Assembly: GCF_010500815.1 (NCBI RefSeq)
Contig: NZ_JAAAMG010000011.1
Location: 62,001-126,000 of the forward strand
Source of the DNA: Jiella pacifica
GTDB lineage: Bacteria; Pseudomonadota; Alphaproteobacteria; Rhizobiales; Rhizobiaceae
Reading direction: 5' to 3'
Length of the DNA: 64,000 nucleotides
The notes beneath the pieces are model-generated. The model saw only the letters and a list, made by a program, of their open reading frames with translations. It did no database searches and was not told the origin of the DNA. Shown here piece after piece: positions 59,651 to 64,000 of this stretch. The position numbers and the translations under genes were made by a program. Each line of letters starts with the position of its first letter. The stretch's first letter is position 1.

Positions 59651-62600
59651 TCAATCGGCCCCTTCCAGCGCATCGAGCAGATCGTTTGCGAGCCCCAGCC
59701 TCTCGCGCGCGTCGGTGCTTCCTTCTCTGAGGAGCAGCCGGCCGCCCGACCATTCCAGCCCCGGCGGCGGATTCGCGCGTTTCATCGTCTTGAACCGGGC
59801 GGGGCGAAAGCCAGCTGCGATCGCCTGCCGGCCGCCGTCGAGTTCGGCAATGTCCGCTCGCTGGCACCGCAGCCGGATTTCCGCCAGCGCGAGGAGGTTC
59901 GCCATCTCCGGCGGCAAAGGCCCGAATCGATCGGCAACTTCGTCTTCCAGCTCGGCGAGCGACTGCGCATTGTCGGCCGCTGCGAAGCGGGCATAGAGGT
60001 CGATCCGGGCCTCGTCCTCGGGAATGTAGCTCGCCGGGATGCGCCCGGAGATCCCGAGCCGGATGGCCGGTCGCCACTCGTCCTCGAGCGCCGCGCCCTC
60101 CGCCGCCTTTACCGCCCGGTCCAGGAGATGGCGATAGAGGCTTATGCCGATGAGGCGAATGTGCCCGGCCTGTTCCTCGCCGAGCAGGTCGCCGGCGCCG
60201 CGCAGGTCGAGATCGCGTCCGCTGATGTCGAAGCCGGCGCCGATTTGGTGCAGCTTCTCGATGGCGGAAAGGCGCTGCTGCGCCTCCTCGCCGACCGCCT
60301 GCTCCGGATCCGTGAGCAAGAGGACGGTGCCGCGCCGCGCGCCGCGCCCGACCCGCCCGCGCAGCTGATGCAGTTGGGCGAGACCGAAATAATCCGCGTG
60401 CCAGACGATCATGGTGTTGGCGTTCGGCACGTCGAGGCCGCTCTCGATGATGTTCGTCGCCAAAAGGACGTCGCCTTCGCCATCGGCAAAGCCCAGCATG
60501 ACGGCATCGATGTCGCCGGCGCACATCTCGCCGTGGGCGGTCACCAGCTCCAGTTCCGGCGCGAGGGCGCGGAGCCGCTCGGCCATCGGCGCCAGATCCT
60601 CGATCCGCGGGCAGACCACGAAGCTCTGGCCGCCGCGCAGCTTCTCGCGACGGAGCGCGCTCTGCACCGCGGCTTCGTCGAAGGCGGCAACGGCCGTGCG
60701 GACGGACTGGCGTGCGACCGGCGGCGTCTCGATGACGCTCAGATCCTGCAGGCCGACGAGGCTCGCCTGCAGCGTGCGCGGGATCGGCGTCGCGGTGAGG
60801 GTCAGCACGTGCGCCGTCTCGGCGAGGCTTTTCAGCCGGCTCTTCACCCGCGCGCCGAAATGCTGTTCCTCATCCAGGACGACGAGGCCGAGATCGGCGA
60901 AGCCGACGTCCTTGGCCGCGACCGCATGCGTACCGACGACGATCCGGACAGCGCCGGACTTCAGCCCTTCCTTCACTGCCCGGGCGTCGGCCGGCTTCAC
61001 CATGCGCGACAATTCGGCGACCGCAATGCCAGTCCCGGCGAATCGGCGGATGAGCGTGCGCAGATGCTGGCGCACGAGCACCGTCGTCGGCGCGACGAAG
61101 GCCACCTGCTTGCCGGCAAAGACGGTGGCAGCCGCCGCGCGCAGCGCGACTTCGGTCTTGCCGTAGCCGACATCGGCGCAGATCAGTCGGTCCATGCGCC
61201 GGCCGGAGGACAGATCCGCCAGGACGGCATCGATCGCATCCGCCTGGCCGGGGGTGAGAACATGGGCGAAGCGGGCGGCGAAGCGCTCGAAGCGAACCGT
61301 CTCCGGGACGAGCTTCGGCGCCTTGCGGGCGTGCCTTTCGCGGACCGCCTCGACCAGCTTTTCCGCAGTCGTCCGGATCGCCTCGTCGAGCCTGGCGCGT
61401 CGCTTCGCCCAGCGCTCACCCTTCAGCCGATCGAGCGTCACGGCACCCGCATCGCCGCCATAGCTCCACAGCGCCTCGATCTCGGTGACCGGAACCATCA
61501 GCGTCGCACCGCCCTCGTAACGCAGCCGCAGGGCGTCGTGGGTCGCTCCCTCCGGCAGCGCGATCTCCTCGATGCCCTCCAGCAGACCGAGGCCGTGGTC
61601 GCGGTGGATCACCGGCTCGCCGATCCGGAACATCGGGCCGGCGGCCGCATCGCGGTGCATGGCGACCTCAGGCCGCGAGACCTTCGCTCGACTGCCGAGG
61701 AGGTCGGCCGCCGCGATGACGGCAACGTCGCCGCCCGCCGTCTGAAAGCCATGGTCGAGCGGCAAAGCGAGGCTGAGAAGACTGCCGGGGTCGGAAGCCG
61801 TCGCCTCGCGCCAATCCGCGACCGGCCGAGATGCCTGGCCGAGCAGACGCTCAGCCCGCCGACGGAAACTGTCGAGACCCGGCTTCGGCCCGGCGAGAAC
61901 GATGCGACCGCCGGCCGTCAGCCGATCCTCGACGAAGCGCCGGAAGGCGCGCTCGGCGTTCCGACCGGTGCAAAATCGCGGTACGCCTCGATCATCGGCC
62001 GGAGCGGCTGCTGTGGAGGACGCGCCGACGGTTGCGATCGTGCGGGCGGCCAGGGCCGCGTCCCAATCCGCCTGCCGCAGGAAGACATGATCGGGAGCGG
62101 CGGGGGGCCACCGATTGCCAGCGCCTCGGCGGAAGGCCATTTCGCTCTCGTGGCCATCACGGACCCCGTCGAGAAAGTCGGTGCCGCGCTCGCCGGCTCC
62201 CGCCTCGCAGACGAGCCGCGCATCGCCAGCGTAATCGAAGACGCTCGCAAGCTCCGGATAGAACAGCGGCAGCCAGTGCTCCCGCCCGGACGGCAGGTCC
62301 GTCCCCTCGGGCAGATCCGCAGCATCCGCCTGATCGGACAGGACGATCTCCGATGCCGGATCGACGTCCAGGCATTCGATCTCCACGATGGAGCGTTGCG
62401 TCGCCGGATCGTAGGAATGGATGGCGGTGATCCGGCCATCCTCGTGCTCGATCCGGCAAGGAAAGGCCGCCGCAGCCGGGAAGATCTCGATGACGCGGCC
62501 GCGTAAAGCGGCCTCGCCGGGCTCGTCGACGCGCTCGTCGAGGACGTATCCGATGCGGCGAAGGGCAGCCTCGGCGGCTTCGGGCACGACCGTCTCGCCG

Positions 62601-63001
62601 ACCCGGAACGCCAGATGCGCCTTCCGCCAGATCTGCGGCGGGGGGACGCGCCGGAGCAGGGCGTCCGGTGTCATGACGACGAGAGCCGGCCGTGACGCGG
62701 GATCTGTCAGCCAACGGAGCACCGCCATCCGCTGTCCCATGCTGGCGCGGGACGGAGAGGCGCGGTCGTAAGCCGGGCAGTCCCAGGCGGGCAGCGAGGC
62801 GATCGCCAGTCGTGGCGCCAGCGCACGCAGCAGCGCTTCGAGCGCCCGGGCTCGGCCCGCGTCGCGCGCCACGTAGAAGAGCGGCGCCCGCGCGGCTTCC
62901 TCGATGAGCTGCAACAGGTCGGCGGCAATGGCCCCCAGCGGCTCCAGGGCGGCGAACAGCCGGTCTTCGGCCGCAAAGCCCGCGGCGGGCGCATCGTTCA
63001 T
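59651..63001 (-). CDS. Mfd-type transcription-repair coupling helicase (divergent)
   Basis: A 1116-residue protein with the Mfd plan: N-terminal UvrB-like region, an RNA-polymerase-interacting stretch (GEPVIHRDHGLGLLEGIEEI), then the RecG-like helicase core: Walker A ICADVGYGKTEVALRAA, motif II VVLDEEQHFGARVKSR, LTATPIPRTLQ, DVLLATNIIESGLDVPNANT and QLRGRVGRG, and a TRCF C-terminal domain. Canonical Mfd has HxDHGIGRF and GDVGFGKTEVA; this one is more divergent and slightly short. It may be a second Mfd-like paralogue rather than the main Mfd, so no symbol is given. Follows the ferritin-like gene on the same strand. Confidence 0.85.
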   Translation of the reverse strand: MNDAPAAGFAAEDRLFAALEPLGAIAADLLQLIEEAARAPLFYVARDAGRARALEALLRALAPRLAIASLPAWDCPAYDRASPSRASMGQRMAVLRWLTDPASRPALVVMTPDALLRRVPPPQIWRKAHLAFRVGETVVPEAAEAALRRIGYVLDERVDEPGEAALRGRVIEIFPAAAAFPCRIEHEDGRITAIHSYDPATQRSIVEIECLDVDPASEIVLSDQADAADLPEGTDLPSGREHWLPLFYPELASVFDYAGDARLVCEAGAGERGTDFLDGVRDGHESEMAFRRGAGNRWPPAAPDHVFLRQADWDAALAARTIATVGASSTAAAPADDRGVPRFCTGRNAERAFRRFVEDRLTAGGRIVLAGPKPGLDSFRRRAERLLGQASRPVADWREATASDPGSLLSLALPLDHGFQTAGGDVAVIAAADLLGSRAKVSRPEVAMHRDAAAGPMFRIGEPVIHRDHGLGLLEGIEEIALPEGATHDALRLRYEGGATLMVPVTEIEALWSYGGDAGAVTLDRLKGERWAKRRARLDEAIRTTAEKLVEAVRERHARKAPKLVPETVRFERFAARFAHVLTPGQADAIDAVLADLSSGRRMDRLICADVGYGKTEVALRAAAATVFAGKQVAFVAPTTVLVRQHLRTLIRRFAGTGIAVAELSRMVKPADARAVKEGLKSGAVRIVVGTHAVAAKDVGFADLGLVVLDEEQHFGARVKSRLKSLAETAHVLTLTATPIPRTLQASLVGLQDLSVIETPPVARQSVRTAVAAFDEAAVQSALRREKLRGGQSFVVCPRIEDLAPMAERLRALAPELELVTAHGEMCAGDIDAVMLGFADGEGDVLLATNIIESGLDVPNANTMIVWHADYFGLAQLHQLRGRVGRGARRGTVLLLTDPEQAVGEEAQQRLSAIEKLHQIGAGFDISGRDLDLRGAGDLLGEEQAGHIRLIGISLYRHLLDRAVKAAEGAALEDEWRPAIRLGISGRIPASYIPEDEARIDLYARFAAADNAQSLAELEDEVADRFGPLPPEMANLLALAEIRLRCQRADIAELDGGRQAIAAGFRPARFKTMKRANPPPGLEWSGGRLLLREGSTDARERLGLANDLLDALEGAD

Positions 63002-63109
63002 GTCATGGCTCGGTCGGTGGTCGAAGGGCGTCTCTGCGGACGGGTGCTCCGCGCCGCCGGTTTGTTCGGCGGCAGGGGGCGGTTTTCAGCCAGTCCTGCG
63101 CAGCGGCGA

Positions 63110-63631
63110 TCAGCGGGAGGATGTCTCGCCGGCGGCGTCGAGCTCGAGGAACCGGCGGGTCAGCGTGGGAATGTTGTCGCGCACCCAGGTCGCCATCGCC
63201 TCCTCTTCGGCGAGCGACTCCTTCAGAAGCGTGATGGTGCCGGCATGCGTCGTCGCCTCGGCCATGGTGATCACACCGATGTAGCTCGCTGCCTCGAAAT
63301 TCTCGAAGGCGAGGTTGGCGAAGCTGTTCTTCAGCACCTCGTCGCCCGCGATGACATGGCCGAGCGCCGCCAGATTGCCGCTCAGGGACAGCGCCGCGTC
63401 CTTCAGGCTGGAATGGGACTCGCCGAGCGAGGCGAGGATCTCCTCGACGCGACGGATCTGCGTCTCGGTCTCGCCGCGGTGCACCCGCAGCCGCTCGGAT
63501 AGGTCGGGATAGCTCTTGAGGCGGTCGAGTTGGCGGTCGATGAGGGCAAGCGCCTGATTCTCGACCGCATGGACGTCGCGCAGCCCCACGATGAAGTGGG
63601 TGGTGGCGCTTTCGCTCAGTATGGTTGCCAT
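63110..63631 (-). CDS. Ferritin-like YciE/YciF family protein (DUF892)
   Basis: A 173-residue four-helix protein of the YciF type: FIVGLRDVHAVENQALALI, HRGETETQIRRVEEIL (a metal-ligand Glu/Gln-x-x pattern), AFENFEAASYIGVI and KESLAEEEAMATWV with paired Glu/His ligands. Linked to stress response; activity unknown. ATG at 63631, with GAGGAG five bases ahead; a longer frame to 63676 is not supported. Upstream of mfd with 108 bases between. Confidence 0.85.
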   Translation of the reverse strand: MATILSESATTHFIVGLRDVHAVENQALALIDRQLDRLKSYPDLSERLRVHRGETETQIRRVEEILASLGESHSSLKDAALSLSGNLAALGHVIAGDEVLKNSFANLAFENFEAASYIGVITMAEATTHAGTITLLKESLAEEEAMATWVRDNIPTLTRRFLELDAAGETSSR

Positions 63632-63836
63632 GTGAGCTCCTCGTTCGACAATGTGCTGACGGGCCGTGGTTCGCATGCCGGCGACAAGAACAACAATCGG
63701 CGCAGGAAGCGTTCCGTGCGCACTCTCGTTCCGGCCGCACGAGGAGAATCGTCAGCCTGCCACGAATTTGGCGGCGACAAAAGCAGCGTATGTCGACGGC
63801 AGCCTGCAAACCCGAAGAGAGAGAGAGAGCGCAGTC
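63632..63836. other. Promoter gap before ferritin-like gene
   Basis: About 200 bases with a GA-dinucleotide run (GAGAGAGAGAG near 63820). It should hold the promoter of the ferritin-like gene. No gene seen. Confidence 0.4.
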
Positions 63837-64000
63837 CTAGCTGCAATCGAGAGCCCCCGGCCCTTCGGCAGGCACGTGACAGGCACAGGCGACAGCACCG
63901 TCATAAATCCGCGGCGCCTCCATCATGTCCCCGGAAATCGAGTATGCCCACGATCCGCCTCGGATCATCGGCCGCGACGAGAAGATTGGGCGGATTGAAG
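63837..64000 (-). pseudogene. Frameshifted C-terminal piece of an APH-fold kinase
   Basis: On the minus strand the window edge encodes FNPPNLLVAADDPRRIVG then ILDF, the catalytic and metal loops of the aminoglycoside-phosphotransferase fold (N-x-x-N-L-V, ILDFGD). The expected GDMMEAPRIYDGAVACACH follows in another frame: one extra C at about 63931-63934 (TTTCCGGGG for TTTCGGGG) breaks the reading frame. A stop at 63837 ends the piece, about 80 residues short of relatives such as the hydroxylysine-kinase-like proteins fused to aminotransferases. The rest lies outside the window, so it may be a real gene with a sequence error. Confidence 0.6.

Noticed and set aside
60128-62506. Plus-strand frame of 792 codons opposite mfd
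   Set aside because: Shadow of the helicase gene; composition typical of antisense translation in GC-rich DNA.

Overview
The window is about 64 kb of GC-rich chromosome from an alphaproteobacterium, most likely of the order Hyphomicrobiales (Rhizobiales). The evidence is the gene order pyrG-secG-tpiA-ppiD-trpD-trpC-moaC-moeA-lexA-comEC-gltX-gltA, the block cytochrome-chaperone/DUF177-plsX-fabH-ihfA-merR facing bamE, an alphaproteobacterial SOS box (GAAC-N7-GAAC) before lexA, and small inverted-repeat elements of the kind scattered through rhizobial genomes. The family or genus cannot be settled from the sequence alone.

Region by region. 1-3.7 kb: dTDP-rhamnose synthesis (rmlC-rmlB-rmlD on the minus strand, rmlA diverging). 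4-6.4 kb: an FNT-type membrane protein, a pair of inverted repeats, and enolase. 6.6-8.2 kb: a protealysin-type M4 protease with an emfourin-type inhibitor just downstream. 8.4-13.7 kb: kdsA, a glyoxalase-like protein, pyrG, a secG with a very long low-complexity tail, and tpiA. 14-26.4 kb: ppiD, trpD, trpC, moaC, moeA chained by 4-nt overlaps, then SOS-controlled lexA, comEC overlapping it tail to tail, gltX, gltA and a glutathione transferase. 26.9-29.6 kb: exbB-exbD-tonB. 30-35 kb: the conserved lipid/IHF operon and bamE. 35.3-39.4 kb: anmK and a TAXI-type TRAP transporter. 39.8-43.6 kb: tRNA-Arg(ACG), then a cobalamin riboswitch ahead of a btuFCD-like ABC importer.

43.6-57.4 kb is the most interesting stretch. 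It holds an Lrp-type regulator divergent from an AceE-like dehydrogenase E1 (the arrangement of mdeR/mdeB, which handles 2-oxobutyrate in Pseudomonas putida), an IclR regulator, a complete dipeptide-type ABC importer, an M20 amidohydrolase, an amidase-signature hydrolase, a genuine ACC deaminase (acdS, all diagnostic residues present) and its divergent Lrp-type regulator acdR. Read together, the genes suggest a route in which an N-acylated or peptide-like compound, possibly a conjugate of the plant ethylene precursor ACC, is imported and hydrolysed, ACC is deaminated to 2-oxobutyrate and ammonia, and the 2-oxobutyrate is oxidised. The individual families are seen in the sequence; the joined pathway is inference.

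57.4-64 kb: a decayed IS66 transposase fragment, three very small proteins, a cold-shock protein, a DUF309 protein, a divergent Mfd-type repair-coupling helicase, a YciF-type ferritin-like protein, and at the window edge the frameshifted tail of an aminoglycoside-phosphotransferase-fold kinase.
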